Assembly: GCF_003369915.1 (NCBI RefSeq)
Contig: NC_046676.1
Coordinates: 12,258,001 to 12,322,000, forward strand
DNA length: 64,000 bases
Reading direction: 5' to 3'
DNA from: Drosophila miranda
Lineage: Eukaryota > Arthropoda > Insecta > Diptera > Drosophilidae
The position numbers and the translations under genes are program-made. Positions 21,712-34,300 of this stretch are shown here, in pieces (position 1 is the stretch's first letter; every line of letters starts with the position of its first letter). The notes below the pieces were generated by a model. It saw only the letters and a program-made list of their open reading frames with translations. It made no database searches and had not been told where the DNA came from.

Positions 21712-22719
21712 GGGAGCAGCAGCGCATCAGCGGCACCGATTCTGAGCACGTGCCACCGCAGAGAGTCAGCTGGGGAATTATTTATCAGAGCTCCATGTTT
21801 CTTTTTGTTAACTTTTTTGTTTGGGAAAAGCAACACAAAGGATGAGGAGAAGATTAAGAGGAAACGAACGATAAGGAGAACGAGAAGGAGAAGGAGAAGA
21901 AGGAGCAACCACTCAGCCATATGGTCATCCATATGGCATGGTCCATGTGTGTGTTCGTGCAACATTTGCCACCGACTGCAGTCCCATTCCAGCACCAATC
22001 TCCAATCTCCGCCGACGACTATTTATCACGACGACTGGCCCCAATTAGCCCGGCTTTGGCGCCCTCCCACCCTGCATACGTACAACAGCAAATTGAAATT
22101 CACTTAAGCCCGCCGCTCCCGCGCCACACCCCTCCTTTAGCTTTAAGGCCTAGACTAATGGTCGCCCCCAGCCTCCACAGCCGCCACAGCCGCCCGCTAG
22201 CCTGGCCACCAGAACTTTCTCCATAAAGTTCAAATTGAAAATGGAAATGGAAACTCATAAAATTTCTTGCCACACACACAAAATGTTTCATCTTCGTCCT
22301 TGGGTAGGATCCGAAGCAGTTGCCCAATTGCATATGTATATCAAGCTAGTACTTAAACATTTAATTGGACTTGAACAAAGTTCGCACAAAAAGAGCAACA
22401 TTTTGCATAGATAACGTAGATAACGTAGATAACCACAAGGAGGATAACGAATACGAGTACGAGCATATAACGAATCGAATGTGATTTTTGTAAAGAGAAG
22501 TTTAATTTAATCCATTTTTATCGAATACTAAATGCCGATGTAAATTACATAAAACTGATTCGTTGTCGCGTAATCGCATTATAGATATACAAATTAATTA
22601 ATGTAGCTTATCTTAACATATACAATATTTAATACTACATTTAACGGTTGCCTAATTAGCATTAACAGCAAGAAACATCAAACACACAGATTGGAATGCA
22701 AATACGTTTGAATATTGAA

Positions 22720-22725
22720 AATAAA
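22720..22725 (+). terminator. candidate ASPP polyadenylation signal AATAAA
   Basis: This is the first AATAAA I see downstream of the ASPP stop. It would give a 3' UTR of about 1.1 kb, AT-rich with GATAACGTA repeats near 22410-22435. Confidence 0.45.
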
Positions 22726-22745
22726 ACGATTGAGCAAGCTTACAT

Positions 22746-23808
22746 GCATATGTGGAATGTGTTGTATATTTTATGGGCAGATGAAATTTATTATTTTAAA
22801 CGTTCGAAACTCGATGTTCATTCTGCAGGAGGCGGCCAAGAGTATGCCACAAGAACATATCTTTCAGCGGATTTAGTTAGAAATTATTGCATACTTTCAG
22901 GCTGAACGGATAATATAACCAGTATTTTCTTTAATGGCCCATATCTCGGCCAACTAGGACTATGTCGACCAAGAATCAACTTCCCCAGGATCAGGGAAGT
23001 CCAGACTGTTGATCGTCATCAAAATCTGGATACAGGAATCCAGGAATATACAGGATAATACAGGAGAAAAACCCAGTATTTTAATTATTTGCACAGTGAA
23101 ATTGGGCCAGATCGGCGAAGGCCCTGTCTAGTATCCAGACTTTGTATTTGTTGTTAATTTTTATTTTTAATTATAATTTGCATTTTTTTATAAATATTTT
23201 GTGATGTGAAATATGTAGATGAGATTGTTTTTGACAAGTATTTCGCATGCCAATATTAATCGACGTAGACATCTTATTCCAAGTGATTTATTACTGTGTT
23301 TCAAAGCGCTGCCTCCCCCTAATAGACACAATAGGAACCCGGATAATATTAAGAAAATAAGAGTTGAGAATAAATTGATTGCCGCAGGCATACGTATCTT
23401 TTATACCCGAACGAAACCCGTTTCGTAGAGCAGTCGGGACATCAGCCACAATCGATTCGGATCGCAGACTCAGTCGTCGCTCAGACTTTCGCATAGCTAA
23501 TTCGTGAAACGGTCAAAAACATCAGTCCGCCTCAGATTTGCTCTTTGCAAGCACGCAACACAACACATGAATTAAGCCCGCTGATACGAACAGAGTGTCT
23601 ATAATCATCGCTCATTAAGTAGAGATTACCTATTATAATAAACAGAGGTACTACAAGCCTTGCAGGTCGTGCGGCAATTCGAGTATGTTGGAGAAGATTA
23701 CTGAGTCTTATCAGAAGTAAACAATTAGTGTCTAACAAACGCTTGCACTTAAACGACGACAGCCTTCCACAGCCAATTAATAGACAAATTCCCATTCGAA
23801 TATAAGCG
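22746..23808. other. intergenic, ASPP to UGT1
   Basis: No gene is recognised. A perfect inverted repeat, ACGAAA-CCCG-TTTCGT, lies at 23411-23426 and may belong to the UGT1 upstream control region. The segment 22905-23140 has repeated ACAGGAATC/ATACAGG strings but no element I can name. Confidence 0.5.
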
Positions 23809-25626
23809 ATGCAATTTGTGTTGCTCTGCTGTTTGCTGCTGGCTCTCCACCCGCAGCCCAGGCCTGTGGAGGGAGCCAAGATACTGGCAGTCTATGCATT
23901 TCCAGGTAAGCCAAATACCGAAGGAGTAACTGCTTATTGACTCCATATTTTGGGTGGCAGGAAAGTCGCATTTCATGATGCACACGGCCCTGATGAGGGA
24001 GCTCGTCGAGAGCGGCCACCAGGTGACCATGATCACCGCCTTTTCGCTGGAGAAGGAGCAGCTGGGCAGCAACTACACGGAGATTCTGATAGAGCCCGTC
24101 TACGACTTCTGGCACGACGGTAAGTGCAGATTCGCCCATCGCCCATCATCCTGCTATTTCTATCCCTCATCTGTCCGCAGTCAAGCTGAGCTTTGGAGCC
24201 CAGCACTTGTTCGAGCTGACGCGCATGACAAACTATGATTTCCTGAAGATGCTGGAGATCATCGGGCTGAAAACCACCGAGCACGCCCTCCGGCAGCCCA
24301 AGGTTCAGGCCGTGATTCATGCCAAGAAGACGGAAGGAGTCTTCGATCTCCTGCTGGCCGAGCAGTTCTACCAGGAGGCATTCCTGGCCCTTTCACGCAT
24401 CTACAAGATACCCGTGGTCACGACCAGCACGCTAGGCTACGAGAACCACATGAGCCAGATGATGGGTCTGATCACGCCCTGGTCCTTTGTGCCGCACGGC
24501 TTCATGCCGTTCACCGATCGCATGAGCTTCCTGGAGCGGGTTAAGAATTCGTACGCCTCGCTCTACGAGGACCTGGACCGCCTACTCAGCTACTTCCCCA
24601 AAATGGATGCCGTATCGAGGGAGTTCTTTGGCCCCGTCCTGGGTGAGTGGAGGTTCCAGTATATGAGAAATGGGAAACCAATTTGTCTGTGCTTGCAGGC
24701 GATGTGCCAAAGGTCAGGCAGATGGAGCGGGAGATTTCTCTGATGCTGCTCAACAGTCACGCACCGCTGACCACGGCCCGCCCCACTGTAGACGCCATGG
24801 TGCCCGTGGGCGGGATGCACATCTATCCCCCCAAGGCCCTGCCCGCGGACATGCAAGCGTTCTTGGATGGAGCCAGCGAGGGGGCCATCTTCTTCAGCCT
24901 GGGCAGCAACGTCCAGAGCAAGGATATGCCCCAGGAGATGCTGCAGCTGTTTCTACAGGTATTTGGCTCTCTGAAGCAGCGAGTGCTGTGGAAGTTCGAG
25001 GACGAAAGCCTCCGCCAGCTGCCGTCCAACGTGATGGTCCGCAAATGGCTGCCGCAGGCGGACATCTTGGCCCATCCCCAGGTGAAGGTGTTCATCACCC
25101 ACGGGGGGCTGTTTGGCACCCAGGAAGGAGTGCACTACGCCGTGCCCATGCTGGGCATCCCCTTCTACTGCGATCAGGTAGGGACTTGCCCCCGAAGTGG
25201 CTAAATCATGGCTAATCTTCATCTTTCCACTGACAGCATCTAAACATGAACAAAGCCGTGCTGGGCGGCTATGCCATTAGCCTGCACTTTCAGTCGATCA
25301 CAAGTGAGGTCCTTGAGCACTCCCTGCTGCAGCTGATCCACAATGCCACCTACAAGGAGAACATTCAGCGCGTTTCGAGCATTTTCCGGGATCGCCCCCA
25401 GGAGCCGCGCAAGAGCGCCGTCTATTGGATCGAGTACGTCATCCGCCACAGGGGAGCACCACACATGCGATCCGCAGGCTTGGATCTCAACTGGTTCCAG
25501 TTCTATCTGCTGGACGTGATTGCCTTTGTGGTGTCCATCGCCTTGGCCGCTCTGTTGGCCGCCCTTCTTGCCATCCGCCTGCTGATGGGGAGCGACAAGC
25601 AGCACAGAAAATCCAAGACACACTGA
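23809..25626 (+). CDS. UDP-glycosyltransferase (UGT1 of a tandem pair)
   Basis: Five exons: 23809-23905, 23961-24119, 24181-24642, 24699-25177, 25237-25626, giving 528 residues with matching phases. A signal peptide (MQFVLLCCLLLALH) leads into the acceptor-binding domain with GKSHFMMHTALMRELVESGH. The donor-binding half carries FSLGSNV, WLPQADILAHP and the UGT signature FITHGGLFGTQEGVHYAVPM...DQ. A C-terminal membrane helix (about residues 490-517, LDVIAFVVSIALAALLAALL) is followed by a short tail ending KSKTH, a KxKxx ER-retrieval motif. The enzyme would transfer sugar from a UDP-sugar to small lipophilic compounds in the ER lumen. After the signature it reads HLNMNKAV, where UGT2 has HLNINQGK; this position normally helps bind the UDP-sugar. 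The substrate is unknown. Confidence 0.92.
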
Positions 25627-25643
25627 AAGAGTAGAGCATTATT

Positions 25644-25649
25644 AATAAA
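25644..25649 (+). terminator. UGT1 polyadenylation signal
   Basis: AATAAA lies only 17 bases after the UGT1 stop codon. This gives a very short 3' UTR and clean separation from UGT2, which starts about 320 bases further on. Confidence 0.7.
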
Positions 25650-25965
25650 TTTGAAATATGACATCTCGAATCTTTCCATCAGTCTGTTATAATAGTTTTT
25701 TGTTACTCATCAATTAAACCGATCGTTTGCCGCACGAACAGAGATCGGATTCGTCTAGAGACGAGCACAGGGCTCCACAGCCTGTCTCCGTGACACGCAG
25801 CACGAAAAAATAAACTAGTGTTACAGTAGATGAGCCCTAAACTGATTACCATCCCTAGTGGTCAGCCCCAACCAGCCCATCCAGAACACGTTCTCAGTCT
25901 TCGGAGAATCGCCGAGTGAATCGGCTGTGGATTGTTGATACAGTGTACAGGCCCGGGAACTCAAA
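25650..25965 (+). other. UGT1-UGT2 spacer with UGT2 promoter and 5' UTR
   Basis: About 316 bases with no open frame of interest. It must hold the UGT2 start site if the two genes are transcribed separately. I see no clear TATA or Inr/DPE combination. Confidence 0.5.
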
Positions 25966-28028
25966 ATGGTTTGTTGTTTGGAACCACTGAAAGATCTTTC
26001 AAGTCTTTTGCAAACTATTTCACCAGAACGGTCAATTTCGAATCTCCGAGAGGGTTGTAAACAACAATATAAACTTGTTGTGCTGTCTGGGGAAAGTTTC
26101 GGTGGTTGGCAGGTGCTTTGTCTTTATCAGTAGCCCACCAAAAATTGGAAATAGGCGGGCTATCAGTGGCACTTTCCGACCTACAGATGCGGTTAACAGA
26201 TAAGATAATGATGCTTGTTAACCCATCTAGTGCTAAGCAAACTATACGAGTAGTTACCTTTAAGTAGGTCATTGACTTTGCTGAATTACACCTAAACTGT
26301 GGCACTTGTGCTCTCCTTTCCAGAAACTGAAATGTATCCTGCTCCTCACGCTGGTAGCTCTTCAGCAGTTGGACCTGGGCGAGGGGTCCCGCATCCTGGC
26401 GGCCTTCTTCTTTCCCGGAAAAAGCCACTTCATGATGACGAACGCCATTGTTCGGGAGCTGGTGAAACGCGGACACGAAGTCACCTTTATCACGCCTTTC
26501 TCCCTAGCGAAGGAGAACCTGGGACCGAACTACAAGGAGGTGCTGATTGCGCAGTACGATTTCTGGCCAGAAAGTAGGTCGACCCGACCCAACATGGGCA
26601 TGAACAGCAATAATAGTGCTCTTATCATATAGTTAAGGAGATGACCAAAACCAGTACCATTTTGGAGATGACCGATGTGCCAAACCTGACGTTCGTCAGG
26701 CTGATGACGGTGATGGGTGCCCACAGCACGGACTTTGCCTTCGACCAGCCGGAGATACAGGAGATAGTGAATGCCAAGGACAAAGTCGGGAAGTACGATC
26801 TGCTGCTGGCGGAGCAGTTCTATAACGAGGGCGCCCTCATTCTGGGGCATCTCTATCAGATCCCCATGATCACCGTCTCGACCTTCGGGTACGCCAACTA
26901 CCTCAGCCAGCTGGCGGGCATCGTCTCGCCCTGGTCCTATGTGCCCCATGCTTTCATGCCCTACACGGACCGCATGACGCTGTGGGAGCGCATCGGGAAT
27001 GTGGCCATCTCTGGAACCGAAGATCTCATCAGGGAGTTCTCCTACTATCCCAAGCACGATGCGATTCTGAGGAAGCACTTCTCCCGACTGCTGGACAGGG
27101 TTCCGACCATCAAGGAACTGGAGCGGAACATATCCGCCATCCTGCTGAACAACTACATGCCGCTGACCACGACCAGACCCACCTCCTTCAACATGATTCC
27201 CGTGGGGGGACTGCACATTCAGCCCCCAAAACCGTTGCCCCAGCATCTGCAGCAGTTCCTCGATGGGGCCACCGACGGAGCCATCTACTTCAGTCTGGGT
27301 AAGTGGGCGGTGCAATCATTTTCAGGAGCTCAAGCTGATGGTTCTGCTTCGATCTCCGACTAGGTTCCCAGGTTCGCAGTGCCGATCTCCCGCCCGAGAA
27401 GCTAAAGATCTTCCTCGACGTCTTCGGAAGCCTCAAGCAGCGGGTTCTGTGGAAGTTCGAGGATGAGTCGCTGCCCAATCTGCCGGCCAACGTGAAGGTG
27501 CAGAACTGGTTGCCGCAGGGGGATATCCTAGCACATCCCAATGTCAAGGTCTTCATCGCCCACGGCGGACTCTTCGGCACGCAGGAAGCAGTTTACAATG
27601 GGGTCCCGATGCTGGGAATGCCCGTCTATTGCGATCAGCATCTGAACATCAATCAAGGCAAACAGGCCGGCTATGCGCTGGGCCTGGACTATCGCACTGT
27701 CTCCGAGGATCAGCTGCGATCCTCGCTCACCGAACTCCTCCAGAACCCCAAGTATAGAACCAAAATGCAACAGGCCTCGCGAGTCTTCAGGGATCGCCCC
27801 TTGAGTGCAATGGACACTGCCATGTACTGGATCGAGTACGTGATCGAGCATCGCGGAGCCCCGCATCTGGTGGCCTCTGGCGTGGAGCTGCCCTGGTACC
27901 AGTTCTACCTCCTGGACATCGTAGCCCTGGCCCTGGCCATCGTTCTCCTGCCCATCGTGGCCCTCTGCTGTCTGTGCCGCAGCTCCAAATCGAAGAGGGA
28001 GCCAAGGAAGAAGGCCAAGCGCAACTAA
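25966..28028 (+). CDS. UDP-glycosyltransferase (UGT2), start codon on its own exon
   Basis: Model: 25966-25968 (ATG only), 26324-26573, 26633-27298, 27364-28028, giving 527 residues. The frame upstream of SRILAAFFFPGKSH has no usable ATG after the acceptor at 26323; the ATG at 26332 is in another frame. Splicing ATG/GTTTGT at 25968 to CAG/AAACTG restores a normal signal peptide, MKLKCILLLTLVALQQ. Later landmarks are FSLGS, NWLPQGDILAHP, the signature FIAHGGLFGTQEAVYNGVPM...DQHLNINQGK, a C-terminal membrane helix (LLDIVALALAIVLLPIVALC) and a basic tail ending KAKRN, a KxKxx ER-retrieval motif. The gene lacks two of the introns that UGT1 has in the centre. Function is as for UGT1, substrate unknown. 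The GTTTGT donor is weak, so exon 1 is the least certain part. Confidence 0.88.
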
Positions 28029-28045
28029 TTGGAACCAAAACTTGT

Positions 28046-28056
28046 TTTATTTTATT
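28046..28056 (-). terminator. Glycogenin polyadenylation signals, abutting UGT2
   Basis: Two overlapping minus-strand AATAAA motifs lie 18-28 bases beyond the UGT2 stop codon on the opposite strand. If used, the Glycogenin message ends at about 28.03 kb, at the very end of the UGT2 coding region, so the two genes overlap in their 3' UTRs. Confidence 0.5.
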
Positions 28057-28396
28057 TTTAGAAACAGACGGGATTACAATTATGTTAGATATTTCGCAAT
28101 TATTAAATTAATAGTAAATTTTGAATAATAATAATTTCGTAATACATTTCTAGGGCAACAGATGGCTGGCTAAATAATTGAGAAGGAAGCTGGCGAGAAG
28201 CGTACAAAGACCGCTCCCAACTAACTGAACCGGATGCTGAAATATGTCACGAGAATTAGCTTGGGATCATGGGATCGAGGGATCTGGTCGGGGCTTCGAT
28301 CGGAGCAGCCTTGGGTTAGGGATCATACAGAAGCATCTTTGTGTAAGTGTGGGTGTGGGTGTGTATTGTGTTCGTGTTTGTGTTTGTGCGCGATCT

Positions 28397-31300
28397 CTAA
28401 TGGCTTATGACCATGGACTTCTTTACCTTCTTCTCTTTCTTCTCGTGGGTGATGGTTACTTCCTCTGTCAAAGAAAGAAGAATATGAGATTTTCTCTGGA
28501 TTAGGGATTAATCTGGATTAGGGATGTACCTTCGAACTTGGTGGGCAACTGCCGGACCGTCTCGATGGTCTTGACATTCTTCTCTCCGGGCTCGATGATC
28601 TCCTCCTCGTACTCCTCGATGATCTCCTCTTCGTCGGTGTCATCGGGATTCAATTTAGCACTAGGCACGGGATCGAACACCGTCTTTACGGCCTTCTTAA
28701 CGATGCCCTCAGCGGTGACGGTGGTGTAGTGGTACTCGGTGCCGCCCTCGATCTTGATCGTCTCAACGGTGGTGACATCCCCGGGATTCTCTGAGGGCAC
28801 AATCTTCTTGGTGCCCGACTCGGACTTGAGCTTCTTGGTGGAGGTCACGTTCTTGTGCTTCTCGGCATCCTTGAGCGTCTTCTTGTACTGCCTGATCTCC
28901 TCCTCGGTCAGCTCCACTTCCTCTTCCTCGTAGACGGTCTTCGATGTAGTGATGGTCTTTCCGGACTCCAGCTGCGTGTTATAGGTGTACTCCACGCCGC
29001 CGGGCACGCGCTTGGAGGCCACGGTCGTGCTGTCGTTCTGCACAAAGTCCGCCGGCGGTGGTGGGGCCGAGGACTTGGGCTTCTTCTTCTGCTTCTTGTC
29101 GCTTGAGGAGGTGGAGGAGGTAATGGCCTTGATGTTCTGCTCCTGCAGCGAGTTCTTGCGCACCGTGCGGTTGTTCTCCGTGATCTCGATGTTCTGAGTC
29201 ACGGAGACACGCCTCTCGATGGTTGTGTCCTCGCGGTAGTTGGACTGCTGGTCGCTGGAGTTCTGCACCACGTTCTTCTGCTGCTGCTGCACCTTCTGGA
29301 CGACGCGGCGAGAGGACTCCGTGGAGTCGGTTGAGTCCACCGACGACTTGCGGGTCACGTTCTTCTTGCTCTTGTTCACCTTCGTGGTGGTGTTCTCATT
29401 CACCTCCGTGGGCACTGAATCGTAGAAGGTCTTGGTGCGCATGCTCCTGGTGCCGTCCTCGTTGATGGTGGTGTACACTTCCTCGTAGCCGCCCTCGATG
29501 GCGCGGGTCAGCATCGTGGTGCGTTCGTCGATGCGGATCTCCTTGCCCAGCCGCTTCTGGATGAGCTTCTTGTTTTGCTGCTCCTTCAACAGGTCCTCCT
29601 GGCTGACCGGCTTGGGGTCCCAGAAGGTCCGCACCTGCGTCTTCACGGTACCATTCGGCTGGGGCGTGGTGGTGATCATCTCGTATCCGCCCTCGATCAG
29701 CTTGTACTGGGTGCTGGCGCCAGTCGCCCTGTCGAACTCCACCTTACCATCCTGGATGTCCGCGGAAGTCAGTTGCTCTGTGATGGGGGTTTCATGTGGA
29801 TGGATTAGTGGGTGTGGACCAGTGTCTGGGTGTAGTGTCTACGCAACCATTGATTCATTCATTCCATTCCTAACATCGAGCGTGTGTGTGTGGTGGGGGT
29901 TAATAGTCGTGTCTAGTGTTAGGGTTAGTTTCGCTGCATCTGCGTATCCGCAGCACTTGAGGCCTTACGTCTATTATTAGTTTTCCTATCACTAAGTTTT
30001 CCTAGGTGAGTCTACGATATTGCAATTGGTTTCCTCCTTAAGGCAGCCTGGCGGTTAGTAAGCGATTTACACAGCATTCCATTCGATTCGATTCAATTCC
30101 ATTTAGTTATTCGTTCCTGTTCGTTGGGGTGGGGCCTCTCTCAGCTCTGTTTCCTGCTTAGACGTGCACGGGTTGGGGCTCGGGATCCAAATGCAGTTGC
30201 AACCGCCTGGGCCGACACGCCAGGTGTGGCAGGCAGCTGTAGTGCATCAGCAGGTTCAGTAATTGCTATTTAAACTTACGCACCGCCCGCTGGCGGCTGG
30301 CCTTGTTACTGGAGCTGCCACTGTTCCCCGGCTGTTGCTGCATGGTGATGTGCTGCTGGCTCGACGTCTCTGCTGTCTGGGATGCCTGTGGCTGTGGCTG
30401 CGGCTGGGGCTGGGGCTGGGCCTGGGCCCTGGCCTGGGACTGTGGCTGTTGTCGCATCTGTGGCTGAGGATGCTGTGTGGAAACAGTGACCGAGCCGGAA
30501 GCAGGTCTCTCAGCGTTAGTTGCAAGTTTGTTAGTTGCGGCTTTTGTGCGGGGACTGGGGCGAGGCGGTTGGTCAGGCTCCGGCTGCGGCTCTGGCACCG
30601 GCACAGGCACCGGCTGCAGACCAGGACGAGGGCTGGGCTTCCCTTGAGGCTTGTCGGAGGTCCTTTGCGGTTCAGTTGGATGCTGCACCAGTTTGATTGC
30701 GGTTTCGATTATCAATTGATTTAAGCTTAGTGTGTTAGCATTATCGCTATCATTATCTGTGTCAGTATCGTTATCTGGAAAATGTGGTTAGTGTTAGGGC
30801 GACATTCGATATCATTTTCATGTGATTTATCTACAGCGACAGTGAGATGCAATGAGAGTGGATGGTGGCGCATGGAATTGATGAGGTGCTGGCTCTTACA
30901 GCTAAGATTCTATGGTGGATGGATGGATGGTTGGTGGCATAGATGGATGTGGTGCAGTGGTGCACTTCCCAAAGGCTTAAAAGTAAACAACTGAAAAGTG
31001 ACAAATGCAGAAAAATAAACTCTCAGTTGCGAACCGATTGATTGACTGATCGACTGACTGTCTGACTGACTGACGAAGGGATACAACTTAGGACTAAAAT
31101 AAAAATGCACATTTAAAAACAGAATTTCACAAATGTCACAAGGTGTTTGTGTTGTAGTTTTTGTGGTTGGGGTTTCTTTGTGGTTCTTGAATAAATATTA
31201 AGACAATATTCCAAAGTAAATTATAACATAAATGGTACGAGTATATATATATATATGTAGATAGAAAATATATTAGCATTCCACTGCAAAAAAAAAACAC

Positions 31301-34300
31301 TCGAAACAAACATCTGAAGATGTGGCAATGGAAGGGGTTGACGGGGCAAGGCACACACACAAAGATACAGATACAGATACAGATACAGACAGAGACACAA
31401 CTGCCACAAGAGTTCAGTTTTGGAGATTTATTTTATTCTAGATTTATTTATACACACTTTTGCTTGATTTTTATTCATATTGAAAACATATCTATCTACA
31501 TATGTTTAGGGGGATAGGGAACACGTGGAGTGGGAGAGGGCTGCTGGAGAGAGTATTTATGCTCCAATGAATTTGTGGATGCAGATGAACAGTCATCGCC
31601 ATAAATCGGTAAACACACGTACGAGTACGAGTACGAGTACGTGTACGAGTGCGAGTACGAGTACTGGCAAAAGTACAACATTTTCAATTAAAATACAATG
31701 AAGTGTAAAAGTTTGTGGCGGGGCCAAGTTTTGTGGGCGTGTTTATGTGTATGTGTGGGAGCTGATGCAGAGAGGTGGCAACTGTGCCAAGTGCCACATG
31801 GCTGCTGTCGAGAGCAGCAGCCACACGAGTGAGTGAAAAAAGTTTAATTTGAAAACTTAATTAAAATTTCTGTGCGTATTTTTCATTTTTTCCGCCTCAC
31901 TTTCCCTAACAAGATGGCCTGCCTGCTGCCACGAGGAGCGTGTTTGAGTGTGAGTGGTTGTGGTTGTGGGTGTGTGTGTGTGTGTGTGTGCGTGTGTTGG
32001 TGGGGAGCAAATAAAAATTGCATTTATGACACTCGGAAGTATTCGCTCGACAACATTTTTGGCACAGAAGGGCGCTTCAGCATGCTCATGAAACCTTAAA
32101 TTTCAATTAGAGTTTTGGTCCTTGAAATTGACAGCACTCTGCCGCTGTCGCTGCCTCTCTTTAAGTGTGTGTGTGTGTGTGTGTGTGTGTGGTGAGGGGG
32201 TATCTCTGTGTGTGTTTGATTGTGTGCGTAACAAAAAAGTGGCAACAAAACGACGAAAAACGAACGGTTTATGCGTTTCTTCTGCTGTGTTTTGTTCTGT
32301 TCTGTTCTACGTGTAGGTTCGATTCTATTTTATTGTGTTGTGTCTATGATGAACTACCGGTTTGGTCGGTCTCCGGCTCGGGCTTCTTGTCCAGCGTCTG
32401 CGAGATCTTCTTCCAGATGTTGTCGAACGAGTCGGCGCCCGAGTAGTCGATCTGTCCCGACTCCCAGCACTGGCGCCGCATCAGACTCTCGTAGGCCTCC
32501 TGTTCGGGCGACCGCTGCACACCGATCTGCAGCTGCGACAGGGCTCCAGCCAGACCAGCCTGAAAGTAGGCAATGGAAGGTGAGTGGGGGCTCTAAAACT
32601 ATTTTCGGTTGGGCGGGTAGGTGTTCAAGGGGTGGGGGGGTTGCTGGAGTGCTGGGGCATACATGCATTGTGTGCGGTTACAAATTAAACATTTATTAGC
32701 CAGGCGACAACATTGAAATGTTAGTTGGGGACACTCTACGGTACACAGGACGTATGATTAATATGACAACAGAATGCTACTCGAGGCATAAATCATGATG
32801 CATTGCGGGTGCGGCTCCTGCTGCTGCTGTTTCTGCTGCTGCTGCTGCTGCTTACGGTTGCAACTCATGTCCGGGCGACCTTGTGGTAGATTACTATGCG
32901 GAATGGAGGCGATACGAGAGGGAGAGAGCTGGAAATGGCATGCAACACAAGGATGAGATGGCTTCTACTCCTTCTACTGATGATGATGACGATGGCGGCC
33001 GTATGAATTGCTGTTCACGTTCAACCGGGCGAGTGCAAACTAATAAATCAACAGATGCACTCATCCCCAGGCGGAGGACAGCCACCACATGAGCCATTCA
33101 ATAGCTAACAATGGACAAAGGACGGTGGGAAAAGGACGCAGGACAATGACAATGACAATGACAATTCGTATGCAAAACAGTGACTGGTCAGCACGAAACC
33201 ATGAGATTACATTATCACTAGCACTAGCACTAGGACAGGCACTAGGACACCACTATCCAATGCAGGGGTCTGGAGATTGGTGTTTGGTGTTTGGAGGGTG
33301 TTCAGGTGCGGGTGCGGGTTCGGGTCGGAGGCCAGAGAGATTGATTGCCTTTACCTCAGGCTGCACTCCGGCTGCGACTTCTGGCTGCTCTTTTTTCGAA
33401 CTCTTTCTTACTCTCTGACTACGCGCGGAATGATGAGGCGAGGGCGTGGCAGTGGTTGTGGCTGTGGCAGTGGCAGTGGGCGAGGGCTTGGCATGTTCTG
33501 GTGGGATTGGGTGTGCATTCAGTTCATTGGAATTCACATCCTTGGACGTGAGCTTCTCGGCAGTTGCATAGCCATTCGGATTGGCATTATCATTGCCAAA
33601 GGCAGTGCTGGCAGTGGGTGTAGGAGTAGGAGTGGTGGGTGGTGACGGTGGTTCTGGTTGTGGGCATGCGTCGGGGGCTGTCCACTCGTCATCGTTTGCA
33701 TGCTCATTGTCCTGCTCATGGTCGCTATGGTGACTCTCATGCTCCGGCTCTGGGCTCTCTTGCCTCCGCTCCAGATTCTCGTAGTAATCTGCCCAAGGAT
33801 CGCGGAACTCGCGGACGTGCAACAGGTGGTGCAGCTGCTGCTGCTGCTGGTAGTACTCGTGCTGCCCATCCGATGGCCGGTGGTCCGCCTCGGAGCGGCC
33901 TTGCAAGTGCCTTAGGTTTAAGCAAAGCCACTGGCGAATGCGATGTTAGAGATACGATACGGGTTTATAGAGTATAGCGATCCGGGTATTATTTATGGCA
34001 ATTTACAGAATTTACAGAATGCGCAAAACATAGGAAAGTAAGAGTTGGAAAATAAAAGTAAATGAAAAGTAAATCAATTTGCAAAAATAAAGAAAACAAA
34101 CACAAGGGAAATACACAGACACAGACACAGTCACAGTCACAGACACAAGGGAAAAGAAAGAGTGAAAGGAAAACAACAAAAAAAAAACTGTGTGCGTGTG
34201 TATGCTTGTGTGTGGTGTGTGTGGGTGTGTGTGTGGATGGGATATAGGAGGATCTATAATGATTCAAGAGAGATTTCTGGCACCCACCCATCCCTGAATC

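Noticed and set aside
26333..26577. ATG at 26332 with a 92-codon frame as the UGT2 start
   Set aside because: It is out of frame with the UGT signature and lacks a signal peptide; the neighbouring frame without ATG is the coding one.
28338..28399. Readthrough extension of Glycogenin beyond its TAG
   Set aside because: The frame stays open for under 20 codons but only by translating a GTGTGG-type repeat, and the stop context is not CARYYA.
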